In this document: positions 8,337 through 17,876 of the stretch, piece by piece
Layout of the letters: every line of letters begins with the position of its first letter
Position numbering within the stretch: position 1 is the stretch's first letter
Assembly: GCF_900116435.1 (NCBI RefSeq)
Contig: NZ_FPAZ01000004.1
Location: forward strand, 1-64,000
DNA length: 64,000 nucleotides
Source: Pseudoalteromonas lipolytica
GTDB lineage: Bacteria; Pseudomonadota; Gammaproteobacteria; Enterobacterales; Alteromonadaceae
Direction: 5' to 3'
Translations under genes and position numbers: made by a program
The notes under the pieces: generated by a model
What the model was told of the DNA's origin: nothing
Seen by the model: the letters and a program-made list of their open reading frames with translations, nothing else
Database searches by the model: none

Positions 8337-10055
8337 TTATACATTTTTTATTTGTGCCAATAAATCCCCCGAGCCTGTGAGTGATGATGTTTGACCGGCT
8401 AAAGGTTCGCTAAACGAAATGGGCTTGATTGTTTTTGCGCGTTGCTCATCAAAAACAGGTATTTGGCTCATCGCAAACTCAGAGAGGGCAGTAATGGTTA
8501 AAGAAGGGTTAACGCCTAAGTTACCCGGAATAATTGAACCGTCGATAACGCGTAGGTTTTTGTAACCGAAAACTTCACCAGAGGTGTCGACCACGCCTGT
8601 TTGCGCATCGGCACCCATAGCTACGCCGCTCATGATATGTGCCGTCATGGGGGCTCCAAATAACACTTCGGTTAATGCTGAGCCGGGTACGCCGCCCAAT
8701 TTCTCCGCATAGCGTTTGGTGGCTTCTTCTGCTTTTGGAAATGAGACTGTCAGTGGGGTATCTTCGGCTTTTTGTACTGCGGTGATACCCTTTTTAAATA
8801 ATCGATACCATTTTCGACGCCACTCAAGGTGGATAAAAGCTTCTGATTTTTGCATCACTAAGAACAAAATAGAGCTGCGAGCTTTTCCCTTCGGTCTGAG
8901 TACTTTGGCGGTTTTAATTGGATGGCGTACTGTGTTTAGTAAAAATTTTGCAATACGTTTAACTCCTGTGCCTGTCACCATTGGCACGTAAGGCAAATAG
9001 AGCCAGGTACCATCTGAGCCTTCTCGAAAACGACAAATCTCAATATTGGTGTCTTTATCTACAGAAATAAATGAACTGATTGCAACGCCGTCATCCACTT
9101 TTTTAGTTGTATTGTTTGCGGTTGTGAGCGTTTCTGAGTTAGTGCGAATTTGTTGCCCAAGCCATCGCGAAATATGGGGAAGTGTTTTATCTTGGTCGCG
9201 CATTTTCAATAGCAACGGTACTGTGCCCATTACGCCTGCACTTAGCACTACTCCGCGGGTTTTTAGGGTGTAGATATGGCTGTTTTTATGGCTCGTATCT
9301 TTTATTTTAATTTTATAGCCTGCACTGCCATCGTCATTAAGAGGCGTGATTTTAATGACTTCGGAGCTAGGTCTAATTTCAACCCCGTTTCGCTGTGCAA
9401 AAAAGAGGTAGTTTTTCATTAGCGTATTTTTGGCATTGTTACGACAGCCAATCATACAACTGCCACAGTAGTTGCAGGTGTGACGACGTGGGCCATCGCC
9501 ATTAAAGTAAGGATCGGGTACTTCTTTATTGTACGCTTCACCGGGCTTGGCAAATAGCACTCCCGTATTGACGGTTTTAAATGAGCTGCCTTGGCCCATT
9601 TCTTCTGCCACATGTTTGAGTGTGTCATCGGCGACATTGGTGTAGGTGTTTTTGGCACTGCCGAGCATACGCTGAGCAAGCCCATAATAGGGCATTAAGC
9701 TTTCTTTCCAGTCTGGCTTTATGCGTGTCCATGCGGGAGATTGAAATACTTCGTCATCCGGTATTAAATGCACATTAGCATAAATTTGCGAACCTCCCCC
9801 GACACCCACACCGTGTAACACAGTGACTTTATTGGTAAACGAAAATTGAATACAGCCTTTTAAACCAATTTCGGGTTGCCACATGTAGTTTTTAATATCT
9901 AAATTGGTTTTTGGGAATGCTTTATCATCTCGGCGTAGGCCTTTTTCGAGTACTAAAACCCGATTGCCTTTTTCACTTAAACGCAAGGCACTCACGGAGC
10001 CACCAAAGCCTGAACCAATAACTATTTGGTCAAAATCAAAATTATCTTGCTGCAT
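8337..10055 (-). CDS. GMC-family FAD oxidoreductase (cholesterol oxidase-like)
   Basis: A 572-residue flavoenzyme from ATG 10055 (AGGTG ribosome site; a GTG three codons earlier is less likely). The FAD dinucleotide-binding loop is VIGSGFGGSVSALRL near the N-terminus, 'HGVGVGGGSQIYANV' is the second GMC-like signature, and the C-terminal 'RVIDGSIIPGNLGVNPSLTI' is the typical FAD-binding end with the active-site Asn region. A Cys-rich insert, CNYCGSCMIGC, is characteristic of the cholesterol-oxidase/alcohol dehydrogenase branch. Likely oxidises a hydrophobic alcohol to the aldehyde. It is flanked by the sulfatase remnant and an aldehyde dehydrogenase on the same strand, suggesting the alcohol step in alkyl sulfate or fatty alcohol breakdown. 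Confidence 0.85.
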   Translation of the reverse strand: MQQDNFDFDQIVIGSGFGGSVSALRLSEKGNRVLVLEKGLRRDDKAFPKTNLDIKNYMWQPEIGLKGCIQFSFTNKVTVLHGVGVGGGSQIYANVHLIPDDEVFQSPAWTRIKPDWKESLMPYYGLAQRMLGSAKNTYTNVADDTLKHVAEEMGQGSSFKTVNTGVLFAKPGEAYNKEVPDPYFNGDGPRRHTCNYCGSCMIGCRNNAKNTLMKNYLFFAQRNGVEIRPSSEVIKITPLNDDGSAGYKIKIKDTSHKNSHIYTLKTRGVVLSAGVMGTVPLLLKMRDQDKTLPHISRWLGQQIRTNSETLTTANNTTKKVDDGVAISSFISVDKDTNIEICRFREGSDGTWLYLPYVPMVTGTGVKRIAKFLLNTVRHPIKTAKVLRPKGKARSSILFLVMQKSEAFIHLEWRRKWYRLFKKGITAVQKAEDTPLTVSFPKAEEATKRYAEKLGGVPGSALTEVLFGAPMTAHIMSGVAMGADAQTGVVDTSGEVFGYKNLRVIDGSIIPGNLGVNPSLTITALSEFAMSQIPVFDEQRAKTIKPISFSEPLAGQTSSLTGSGDLLAQIKNV

Positions 10056-10080
10056 TGTTGTCACCTGTTGGGGTTTATTG

Positions 10081-11514
10081 TTATGAGTTTATTCGGGTTA
10101 AAAAGGCTAATAGCCGGTCAGCAAATTTACTGTACGGAGGTGCTAAAAACTTAATGCTAGTAAATCTGGCTTGATAAAACACCGGGCGTAATTTTGAGAA
10201 CGTTAAAAACCCTTCGTAGCCATGATAATGCCCCATACCACTGGCACCGACTCCGCCAAAAGGTAAGTCATGTTGCCCAACATGAAATAACGCGTCGTTG
10301 ACGCTAACACCACCAGACATAATGCTATCAATATAGTAGTTGATTAATGACTTGTCGTAGCTAAACGGGTAAAAGGCCAACGGTCTATCTCGTTCGCTGA
10401 CGTAATCAACCACCTGTTGGGGAGAGTGGTAAGTTTTGAGCATTAAAATAGGGCCGAAAGTTTCGCGAGTATCAATGTGCATATTGTCATTACTATGCAT
10501 AATGATCGTGAGCGGGAACTTTCGTGTTTTTGCATCGGCAGCTTGTTTACCCAGTGTGATTACTTTGGCACCGAGTTGCTGAGCGTCAGCAACGCAATCA
10601 ACTAAACGCTTAAATGCGCGGTCATCAATAATGGCTGTGTAGTCTTCACTGTGAATATCGGGTAGGTGTTTTTTTGCCCAATGGGTCGCTGTTTCTATAA
10701 AGTGCTCACATTGCGATTGGTGCACGAATACATAATCAACATTAGTGCAAATTTGCCCTGCATTAAGCTGTTTAACATACATTATTCGTTCTACAGCCTT
10801 TTGCATTGGGTAATCCTTTGCAATGACAGCAGGCGACTTACCACCTAACTCTAAGGTAACTGGGGTCAAGTTCTTTGCCGCCGCTGCCATTACTTTTTTA
10901 CCCGTTTCGCCGGAACCGGTAAACATTAAGTGATCAAATGGCAACTTTGAAAAGGCAATCCCTACTTCACCTGTTTCACAAAAAAAGGCTAATTTTTCAG
11001 GTTTGAAATAATGACCAACAAGCTCAGCGAGTAGGGCACTTAAATGACGGGAATTCTCTGACATTTTAACCATGGCTTTATTACCCGCGGCAAAGGCTGC
11101 TGCCAACTGACTAAATGCCAAATTTATTGGGAAGTTCCAGGGAATGATTAACCCAACCACCCCTAGTGGCTGTGGTATCACTCGGTTTTTAGCTCCAAAG
11201 TACATGCGATGATCTACATGACGTTTTTGTACTTTCATCCACTTTTTTAGTTGCTTGAGTGTACTGTTAATATCGGCACAGGCATTGATGATCTCTGCAA
11301 GCAGCGTTTCGTGGCGTGAACGATTACCATAGTCGAGATTAATAGCCTTAATAATACGTTCTTGGTTATTGGTAATTAAGGCTTTTAAAGCAAGTAAGTG
11401 CTCACGACGTTGTTCATAGCTTTCTATCCCTTGGGCTTTTGCAAAAGCGCGTTGCTTTGCAAGTGTGGTGTGCAGAATGTCGTCGATAATGACTGGATGT
11501 TTTGCAATGTTCAT
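10081..11514 (-). CDS. Coniferyl-type aldehyde dehydrogenase
   Basis: A 477-residue NAD(P)+-dependent aldehyde dehydrogenase. 'GVVGLIIPWNFPINLAF' is the cofactor-binding region, Glu in LELGGKSPAV acts as general base, and the nucleophilic Cys is in LNAGQICTNVDY. The short length, N-terminus and C-terminal hydrophobic extension ('FLAPPYSKFADRLLAFL') match the coniferyl/long-chain aldehyde dehydrogenase branch, in which the tail can contact membrane. Lying 25 bp upstream of the GMC gene on the same strand, it probably oxidises the aldehyde produced by that enzyme to the acid. The substrate is inferred from context. Confidence 0.85.
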   Translation of the reverse strand: MNIAKHPVIIDDILHTTLAKQRAFAKAQGIESYEQRREHLLALKALITNNQERIIKAINLDYGNRSRHETLLAEIINACADINSTLKQLKKWMKVQKRHVDHRMYFGAKNRVIPQPLGVVGLIIPWNFPINLAFSQLAAAFAAGNKAMVKMSENSRHLSALLAELVGHYFKPEKLAFFCETGEVGIAFSKLPFDHLMFTGSGETGKKVMAAAAKNLTPVTLELGGKSPAVIAKDYPMQKAVERIMYVKQLNAGQICTNVDYVFVHQSQCEHFIETATHWAKKHLPDIHSEDYTAIIDDRAFKRLVDCVADAQQLGAKVITLGKQAADAKTRKFPLTIIMHSNDNMHIDTRETFGPILMLKTYHSPQQVVDYVSERDRPLAFYPFSYDKSLINYYIDSIMSGGVSVNDALFHVGQHDLPFGGVGASGMGHYHGYEGFLTFSKLRPVFYQARFTSIKFLAPPYSKFADRLLAFLTRINS

Positions 11515-11609
11515 GTCGGTGCTCTAATAGCAAAGGTAACTGATAGCTTAAATAAAATACTTGCAGTTAATTTGACTTTTTAGGACACTAAAATGACTCT
11601 TTGGGACAT

Positions 11610-12632
11610 ATGGTATTTTTTGTGGAAAGTTTAATACGCTCATCAAGCTTGGCGGGCTTTGAAGGTTTAGTCAGGCGTTACGGGGTAAACCCGAATACGC
11701 TATTGGAACACGCGGGCATTTTACCTGCACAATTACGTGACCCCGACAGCTTTGTTGTTTATAGCCACTATTTACAGCTTTTAGAACTCGCTGCAGCAGC
11801 CTGCGACGAACCATGCTTTGGCTTAAAATTAGGGAGTCAACAAAGTATGAGCACCGTGGGCCTTATTGGGGCGTATATGTCGCGCCAGCCAACGATTCTT
11901 GATGCGTTAAACGTAGCCCAAAAATATATTTATCTACATGCAGAGGGCATTGTGCTTAACCTTGCTTTATATGGGCAAAATAGCTGCGAAGTACGATTTG
12001 TCCGTTTGTCTGATGAAAAGCAGGAATTTGTTCAAAAAGCGCAACTGGCCGTGTGTTTAGTCAACAAAGTAATGAAAGAGCTGGTGGGTCCCAAGTGGCG
12101 TGCCGATAAAGTATGCCTTCGGCAGTCGCCAGTGAGTGAACACACGGCCTTGTTTGCCAAGGTGCTTGGCTGTGAGGTTGAATTTAATGCTGATACTGAT
12201 GCTATTTATTTTTCGAGTGCGTTTTTAACGTATAAACCAAAACTCAATGATGCCATTCTCGATACCCTCATTGCAGATCAGCTTGAGATGCAGCGTATAA
12301 ATAAGCTCCCAGATGAAATGCTGCATATTGAAAGCGCCATGAAAATGCTATTGGCAACAGGGGACTGTAGTAAAGAAAACACAGCATTAAGTATGGGTGT
12401 TCACCCTAAAAAGTTACAGCGTATTTTAACTATGCATGAAACGACTTATCGACAACTGCTTGATGATGTTAGAAAGTCAGAAGCCGTTCGACTACTTCAA
12501 CACGGTAATGTAAGTATGACCGATTTAGCCTTGCGGTTAGGTTATGCAGAATTGTCTATTTTTAGTCGTCGTTTTAAGGCCTGGTTTGGGGTATCACCAA
12601 CACAATGGCAAACACAGCACGGGGTGTCATAA
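11610..12632 (+). CDS. AraC family regulator with arabinose-binding-like N-terminal domain
   Basis: About 340 residues from ATG 11610 (a TTG three codons earlier is possible; GGGA precedes the ATG). The N-terminal two thirds match the ligand domain of the OruR/GadX-like AraC branch ('LVRRYGVNPNTLLEHAGILPAQLRDPDSF'), and the C-terminus is a double HTH ('SMTDLALRLGYAELSIFSRRFK.WFGVSPTQW'). It is divergent from the aldehyde dehydrogenase with a 95-bp spacer, so it most probably activates the leftward fatty-alcohol operon in response to a hydrophobic compound. The inducer is unknown. Confidence 0.82.
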   Translation: MVFFVESLIRSSSLAGFEGLVRRYGVNPNTLLEHAGILPAQLRDPDSFVVYSHYLQLLELAAAACDEPCFGLKLGSQQSMSTVGLIGAYMSRQPTILDALNVAQKYIYLHAEGIVLNLALYGQNSCEVRFVRLSDEKQEFVQKAQLAVCLVNKVMKELVGPKWRADKVCLRQSPVSEHTALFAKVLGCEVEFNADTDAIYFSSAFLTYKPKLNDAILDTLIADQLEMQRINKLPDEMLHIESAMKMLLATGDCSKENTALSMGVHPKKLQRILTMHETTYRQLLDDVRKSEAVRLLQHGNVSMTDLALRLGYAELSIFSRRFKAWFGVSPTQWQTQHGVS

Positions 12633-12639
12633 AACTTTA

Positions 12640-12689
12640 ATATATGTTTTTTCATATATGAGTTTTTTATATTCGTTTTTCCATATATA
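12640..12689. promoter_or_regulatory. Candidate ArsR operators
   Basis: ATATATG-N6-CATATAT (12640-12659) is a perfect interrupted palindrome 58 bp upstream of the arsR start, and a degenerate copy, ATATTCG-N5-CCATATAT, follows at 12669-12688. ArsR/SmtB repressors bind AT-rich interrupted palindromes of this size over their own promoter, so autoregulation is likely. Assignment rests on symmetry and position. Confidence 0.5.
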
Positions 12690-12716
12690 GTAGCGTTATC
12701 TAACGAAGGTGATGCT

Positions 12717-13070
12717 ATGAATAACTTAGAACCTACGGCTTTTTTTAAATGCTTAGCAGATGAAACACGCTTAAAAACGTTATTGCTGATCATGCATCAG
12801 CAAGAATTGTGTGTGTGTGAATTAGTGGCGGCTTTGGCATTGAGCCAACCGAAGATTTCTCGCCATTTGGCACTACTTCGAAAGTCAGGGCTATTATCAG
12901 ATAGAAAACAGAGCCAGTGGGTTTACTACCAACTAAACTCAGATTTACCTAACTGGACGCAGCAAATTCTAAAAGCGACGTTAGACTCAAATTTTCAGCT
13001 AATCGACACTGACTTAACCCGACTTGAAACGATGGGGAATCGCCCCGAACGTCAAGCGCACTGTTGTTAA
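12717..13070 (+). CDS. arsR: ArsR-type arsenic-responsive repressor
   Basis: A 117-residue winged-helix repressor. The inducer-binding motif ELCVCEL places cysteines at residues 32 and 34, as in E. coli ArsR, and is followed by the recognition helix '[19 protein letters not shown]'. The C-terminus ends in HCC, which may add a thiol ligand. As(III) binding would release it from DNA. It heads an operon with the GAPDH and arsJ genes, starting 13 bp before the GAPDH start codon. Confidence 0.9.
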   Translation: MNNLEPTAFFKCLADETRLKTLLLIMHQQELCVCELVAALALSQPKISRHLALLRKSGLLSDRKQSQWVYYQLNSDLPNWTQQILKATLDSNFQLIDTDLTRLETMGNRPERQAHCC

Positions 13071-13083
13071 AGAGGACAGCACA

Positions 13084-14085
13084 ATGACAATTAAAATAGG
13101 TATTAATGGTTTTGGCCGCATGGGACGCTTAACACTTAGAGCAGCACTGAATTGGCCTGAACTTGAATGCGTTCAAATTAACGACCCTGCCGGTGATGCA
13201 ATTACCCATGCTCATTTATTTGAGTTTGATTCGGTGCACGGCCGATTACAGACGCCTGTCACGGTGGAGCACGATACCATTCGTGTTGCTCATCATACAA
13301 TTGCTGTGTCTAACAACAAAACCATCGCAGAAACTGACTGGTCAAACTGCGATATCGTGATTGAAGCCAGCGGTAAAATGAAAACCAAAGCCTTACTCGA
13401 TGAATACTTAGCGCAAGGTGTAAAGCGGGTTGTTGTCACTGCGCCAGTTAAAGAAGACGGCGTGTTAAATATTGTGATGGGGGTGAACGATCATCTTTAT
13501 AATCCACAACAGCATCAACTTGTTACAGCGGCGTCGTGTACTACTAACTGTTTAGCGCCTGTTGTAAAAGTACTACAGGAAAAGGTTGGTATTAAGCACG
13601 GCTCAATGACCACCATTCATGACATAACCAACACGCAAACCATTATTGATGCGCCTCATAAGGACTTGCGTCGTGCGCGTTCTTGCGGCACAAGTTTGAT
13701 CCCCACCACAACAGGCAGCGCTACTGCAATCACCCATATTTTCCCTGAATTAAAAGGAAAATTAAATGGTCATGCAGTGCGAGTGCCACTGACCAATGCA
13801 TCAATCACCGACTGTGTGTTTGAATTAAAAGAAAGCGTGACTGAAAAACAAGTCAATGCGTGGTTTAAAGAAGCCGCCGATGGTGAGTTAAAAGGCATTT
13901 TAGGTTACGAAGAAAAGCCATTAGTGTCTATTGATTATAAAACCGATCCTCGCAGTGGCATTATCGATGCGCTCTCAACAATGGTTGTTAACGATACCCA
14001 ATTAAAGCTTTACGTTTGGTACGACAACGAGTGGGGTTATGCAAATCGCACTGCTGAGCTGGTTCGTAAAGTGGCATTGTCTTAA
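13084..14085 (+). CDS. ArsJ-associated glyceraldehyde-3-phosphate dehydrogenase
   Basis: A 333-residue GAPDH from ATG 13084 (ribosome site AAAGAGGA). NAD-binding '[18 protein letters not shown]' opens the protein, the catalytic Cys is in [11 protein letters not shown], and '[15 protein letters not shown]' closes the C-terminal domain. In arsenate-resistant bacteria, a GAPDH encoded beside arsJ uses arsenate in place of phosphate to make the unstable 1-arseno-3-phosphoglycerate, which ArsJ exports (established in Pseudomonas aeruginosa). The order arsR-gapdh-arsJ here is the same. It is probably a dedicated paralogue, not the housekeeping enzyme. Confidence 0.92.
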   Translation: MTIKIGINGFGRMGRLTLRAALNWPELECVQINDPAGDAITHAHLFEFDSVHGRLQTPVTVEHDTIRVAHHTIAVSNNKTIAETDWSNCDIVIEASGKMKTKALLDEYLAQGVKRVVVTAPVKEDGVLNIVMGVNDHLYNPQQHQLVTAASCTTNCLAPVVKVLQEKVGIKHGSMTTIHDITNTQTIIDAPHKDLRRARSCGTSLIPTTTGSATAITHIFPELKGKLNGHAVRVPLTNASITDCVFELKESVTEKQVNAWFKEAADGELKGILGYEEKPLVSIDYKTDPRSGIIDALSTMVVNDTQLKLYVWYDNEWGYANRTAELVRKVALS

Positions 14086-14094
14086 GGTATTTTG

Positions 14095-15312
14095 ATGCGT
14101 GAACAATTGGCAGCTTTGCCAAACGAATTAAAACAATACCTAATAATAACCGGTAACTACTGGGCGTTTACCCTCACCGATGGGGCGCTCAGAATGCTGG
14201 TGGTGCTGTATTTTCATCAGCTAGGGTATGAAGCATTAGCAATTGCCATGCTGTTTTTGTTTTATGAAGTATTTGGTGTAATTACCAACTTAGTCGGTGG
14301 CTGGCTCGGGGCACGTTTGGGGCTCAATAAAACCATGAATTTGGGATTATTGTTGCAACTTGTTGCGCTCGCCATGTTGTGTGCGCCCAGTCACTGGTTA
14401 ACGGTCGGGTTTGTCATGACTGCACAAGCGCTGAGTGGTATTGCTAAAGACTTGAATAAAATGAGTGCTAAAAGTGCGATTAAGTATTTGGTACCTAAAG
14501 GCCATGAGGGAGAGTCAACCCTGTATAAATGGGTTGCTATTCTAACTGGCTCTAAAAATGCGTTGAAAGGACTCGGCTTCTTTTTAGGCGGCGTGTTACT
14601 CACATTATTTGGTTTCACAGGCGCTATTTTTGCCATGTTAGTGATGCTAGGAGTGGTTTGGATTTTAAGCCTGCTTACGCTTAATGCTGATATCGGAAAA
14701 GCTAAGAATAAGCCAAAATTCAAAACATTATTCTCAAAATCGCGGGCAATTAATTTACTTAGCTTTGCCCGAATGTGCTTATTTGCTTCGCGAGATGTGT
14801 GGTTTGTAGTGGCACTGCCTGTGTATTTGGCAACGCAGTTTGGTTGGCAACACTGGTGGGTGAGTGGCTTTTTAGCGTGCTGGGTAATTGGCTACGGTTT
14901 AGTGCAAACTCAGGCACCGCGTATCACAGGCCATAAAAAAGTAGGTTTTTTGCCAACACGCCAAGCTGCAATGTGGGTAACGGCATTAACACTATTCACC
15001 TGTTTGTTGGCTAAGGCACTGACATTAAACGTGTTTATGCAACTAAGCTTATTGATTGGTTTATTGATTTTTGGCTTCATTTTTGCGGTCAATTCATCGT
15101 TGCACAGCTACTTAATTGTTAGTTTCGCTGACAACGATGGCGTGTCGCTCGACGTGGGCTTTTATTACATGGCAAATGCGTTAGGACGACTAGTGGGAAC
15201 GGTGCTCTCTGGCTGGGTGTTTCAGGTGTTCGGGCTGGTTGCGTGTTTATGGGTGAGTGTGGTTTTATTAGCAATGGCATCTGTTACGACCTGGTCGTTG
15301 AATAAAAAGTAA
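14095..15312 (+). CDS. arsJ: Organoarsenical efflux MFS transporter ArsJ
   Basis: A 405-residue major facilitator protein with about 11-12 hydrophobic segments, starting at ATG 14095, 9 nt after the GAPDH stop codon. 'YWAFTLTDGALRMLVVLYFH' and 'AKDLNKMSAKSAIKYLVP' are typical of ArsJ. It exports 1-arseno-3-phosphoglycerate, which breaks down outside the cell to arsenate and 3-phosphoglycerate, giving arsenate resistance without arsenate reduction. No arsC or arsB lies in the window. Confidence 0.92.
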   Translation: MREQLAALPNELKQYLIITGNYWAFTLTDGALRMLVVLYFHQLGYEALAIAMLFLFYEVFGVITNLVGGWLGARLGLNKTMNLGLLLQLVALAMLCAPSHWLTVGFVMTAQALSGIAKDLNKMSAKSAIKYLVPKGHEGESTLYKWVAILTGSKNALKGLGFFLGGVLLTLFGFTGAIFAMLVMLGVVWILSLLTLNADIGKAKNKPKFKTLFSKSRAINLLSFARMCLFASRDVWFVVALPVYLATQFGWQHWWVSGFLACWVIGYGLVQTQAPRITGHKKVGFLPTRQAAMWVTALTLFTCLLAKALTLNVFMQLSLLIGLLIFGFIFAVNSSLHSYLIVSFADNDGVSLDVGFYYMANALGRLVGTVLSGWVFQVFGLVACLWVSVVLLAMASVTTWSLNKK

Positions 15313-15402
15313 AAACTCATACTTTTTTTTATGTTTGTTGCTGTTAGTTTAGCAAGATAGTCTAAACTATTATCAAATAAACAATAAAAACGGGAATATT
15401 CA

Positions 15403-17526
15403 ATGCGGCAGTTAGCATTAGCAAAAAAGCTTTTATGGCTTACCGTAGGAAGCATTTTTATTACAGTGTTTGTACTTTCTAGTGTGCTCTGGTGGCAGCT
15501 TTCACAAAGTAATGAGCAACTTGCTGGGCAGTCTGAAAAATTAATTGTTGCCGAGGTTGAAGATAAACTTTCTTCCAATGCGGCAGCATATGGCGAACAA
15601 GTCGCTGGCTTTATAAATGAAGCTTACCGTGTGCCTTATTCATTTGCAGCTATCCTCGGTGATGAACAAGCTGCAAATGCCATTACGCGTGATGCTGTGG
15701 TTGAATTAAACCGCGCATTATTAGAAAAAAATACACTTCTTTCATCTATCTATACCCAATTCGAACGCAATGGTTTTGATGGCCGTGATGCGAATTTTAT
15801 AAGTGGTTATGATCATTCAGTTGCAGGGGCAGGTACCCTAGAAATTTATTTTACGCGTAATCGTGATGGTGCTATTGAGCAGCAAGTGGTTGAAGACGCA
15901 GAAGAAAAATATGTAGATAAACTGAGTGAATTCGGTCAACGAGAAGCCGAATGGTACCTTTGTGCAAAAGACACGAAAGTCCCGTGCATTATGGAGCCGT
16001 ACCTATACGAAATTTCGCCAGGTTATTCAGAAATGATGACCTCACTTACGGTGCCTATTATTAGAAACAGTGAGTTCATTGGTGTTGCAGGGGTTGATTT
16101 AACGTTACCTGTGTTCCAAACAATGACAGAAAAACTGTCAAAAGAGCTGTATAACGGAAAAGCGCGCGTAACCTTATTAAGCTCGCTTGATTTGGTTGTA
16201 GGGAGCAGTCATCACAAAGATAAATTAGGCCGACCACTTAAAGAAGTCGTGCCTAAAAATATGCTTGATAACTACAACAGATTAAAAAAACAAAACGGAA
16301 TTTTTAAGGTCGAGGACGAGTATTTAGTTAACTACCCCATCACTATTAAGCTTGCTAAAAAGCAGTGGAATTTATTAATCGAAGTGCCGACTGAACTTGC
16401 TCTTGAAGGGCCGCAAGCATTAGCTGACAGCATGAGCGAAAATGCTAATACGCTTGGAGGATTGATTTTAGTCACCGGAATTATTATCGCAGGCGCTGCT
16501 TTTGTGATCATGTTGCTGGTGATCCGTACGATCGTTGCTCCTCTTCAGCAAATACAGCAACGGGTTGATAATTTGGCAAGTTCAGAGGGCGATTTAACAC
16601 AAACATTGCATGTTGATACCCATGAAGAGTTGATTGCGTTGGCAACAGGGTTTAATGCTTTCTTAGCTAAGTTAAGAGATCTTATCTGTGAACTGAAAAA
16701 TGTTTCTGCGCAGACAAAACAACAAGCTGAATTAGCGACGCATGTGTCGGTAGATACAAAACACAATGTTCAATCACAGTTCCAAGAGATTGAAAGCGTG
16801 GTTACAGCCATGAACGAAATGAGTGCGACTGCCCTTGAAGTGGCACGAGCTTCTGAGCAATCGGCACTGCAAGCAGACGAAATTAATAGCCTTGTTGTAA
16901 ACAGTGAGTCGAGCTTATCGTCGGCGGTAACTCAAGTTAAAACGATGTCGAGTGAGATTAAACAAGCGAACCAAGCCGTTGAAAAAGTGGCTGCGCGAAG
17001 TAATGACATTACACAAATACTCGATGTGATCAGAACCATTGCAGAGCAAACCAACTTATTAGCGCTCAATGCCGCAATTGAGGCTGCGAGAGCGGGTGAG
17101 CAAGGTCGAGGCTTTGCTGTTGTTGCGGATGAAGTGCGTGCACTTGCATCAAAAACACGCGCGTCAACTGACGATATTAGTGGTTTAATCGACAGCTTAC
17201 AGCTAGAGGTCGGCAATGCGTCAAAAGTCATTGAGCAAGGGGTTGTGCGTGCTCAAACTGCGGTAGACGAAACGTCTGTTGCATTTGATGCGCTGCATGA
17301 AGTAGTTGTTAAAGTAGATGAAATTACGCAACAGATCACCCACATTGCGACAGCAGCTGAAGAGCAAAGCTCAGTAACCGAGGAGATTAACCGTAATCTA
17401 ACCCTAATCTCAGATGCTGCATCGCAACTAGCCGAGCTCTCGACTCAAGCCGGCGACGGTAGTCAAACGCTCAATGCGCTCGTGGCACAGCAGGATGATG
17501 AGCTTAATAAACTTAAAACCAAATAG
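15403..17526 (+). CDS. Methyl-accepting chemotaxis protein with dCache sensor
   Basis: A 707-residue transducer. A first membrane segment (about 9-33) leads to a periplasmic sensor of about 300 residues with dCache features ('[15 protein letters not shown]', '[27 protein letters not shown]'). A second membrane segment (about 347-370) is followed by HAMP and the cytoplasmic signalling helix bundle, whose conserved tip '[19 protein letters not shown]' lies near residue 547. It lacks a CheR-tethering NWxxF pentapeptide at the end. Ligand unknown; the dCache fold often binds amino acids or organic acids. It stands alone, with its own terminator. Confidence 0.92.
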   Translation: MRQLALAKKLLWLTVGSIFITVFVLSSVLWWQLSQSNEQLAGQSEKLIVAEVEDKLSSNAAAYGEQVAGFINEAYRVPYSFAAILGDEQAANAITRDAVVELNRALLEKNTLLSSIYTQFERNGFDGRDANFISGYDHSVAGAGTLEIYFTRNRDGAIEQQVVEDAEEKYVDKLSEFGQREAEWYLCAKDTKVPCIMEPYLYEISPGYSEMMTSLTVPIIRNSEFIGVAGVDLTLPVFQTMTEKLSKELYNGKARVTLLSSLDLVVGSSHHKDKLGRPLKEVVPKNMLDNYNRLKKQNGIFKVEDEYLVNYPITIKLAKKQWNLLIEVPTELALEGPQALADSMSENANTLGGLILVTGIIIAGAAFVIMLLVIRTIVAPLQQIQQRVDNLASSEGDLTQTLHVDTHEELIALATGFNAFLAKLRDLICELKNVSAQTKQQAELATHVSVDTKHNVQSQFQEIESVVTAMNEMSATALEVARASEQSALQADEINSLVVNSESSLSSAVTQVKTMSSEIKQANQAVEKVAARSNDITQILDVIRTIAEQTNLLALNAAIEAARAGEQGRGFAVVADEVRALASKTRASTDDISGLIDSLQLEVGNASKVIEQGVVRAQTAVDETSVAFDALHEVVVKVDEITQQITHIATAAEEQSSVTEEINRNLTLISDAASQLAELSTQAGDGSQTLNALVAQQDDELNKLKTK

Positions 17527-17545
17527 CGGTTGAGTCGCACACTTC

Positions 17546-17585
17546 AAGCCGTCAGATTACTGAGTAACTGACGGCTTTTGTTTTT
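17546..17585 (+). terminator. Rho-independent terminator of the chemoreceptor gene
   Basis: AAGCCGTCAG (17546-17555) pairs with CTGACGGCTT (17568-17577) with a 12-nt loop and is followed by TTGTTTTT. The rest of the 17527-17876 gap is AT-rich and presumably holds the promoter of the next gene; I see no gene in it. Confidence 0.9.
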
Positions 17586-17876
17586 ATACCGTACTTTAGC
17601 GTTTACTATTTAGGCAATTTATTAGACTAATAGTTAATGTGTTCAATTCTGACTTTTTACTGGGTATTAAAATTTAAAAACACTGTCTCATATTAATTTA
17701 ATCCATTTAAAATCAATTGCTTAAGTTTACTTTTTCTGTTGTGCTTTTTGCTTGAAAGGTGTTTTTCAAAATTCATACCCTACCTTTTGCCTAATCGTGT
17801 TTTGTGTCTTGCTGCTTTACCCTAAGTACAAAATAAATACTCACACAATTTTTCAAGATAAGTAGTAGGAGAAGTC

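Noticed and set aside
14391-14723. Leftward 110-codon frame inside arsJ
   Set aside because: Antisense shadow of the arsJ coding frame with no motif or start signal.
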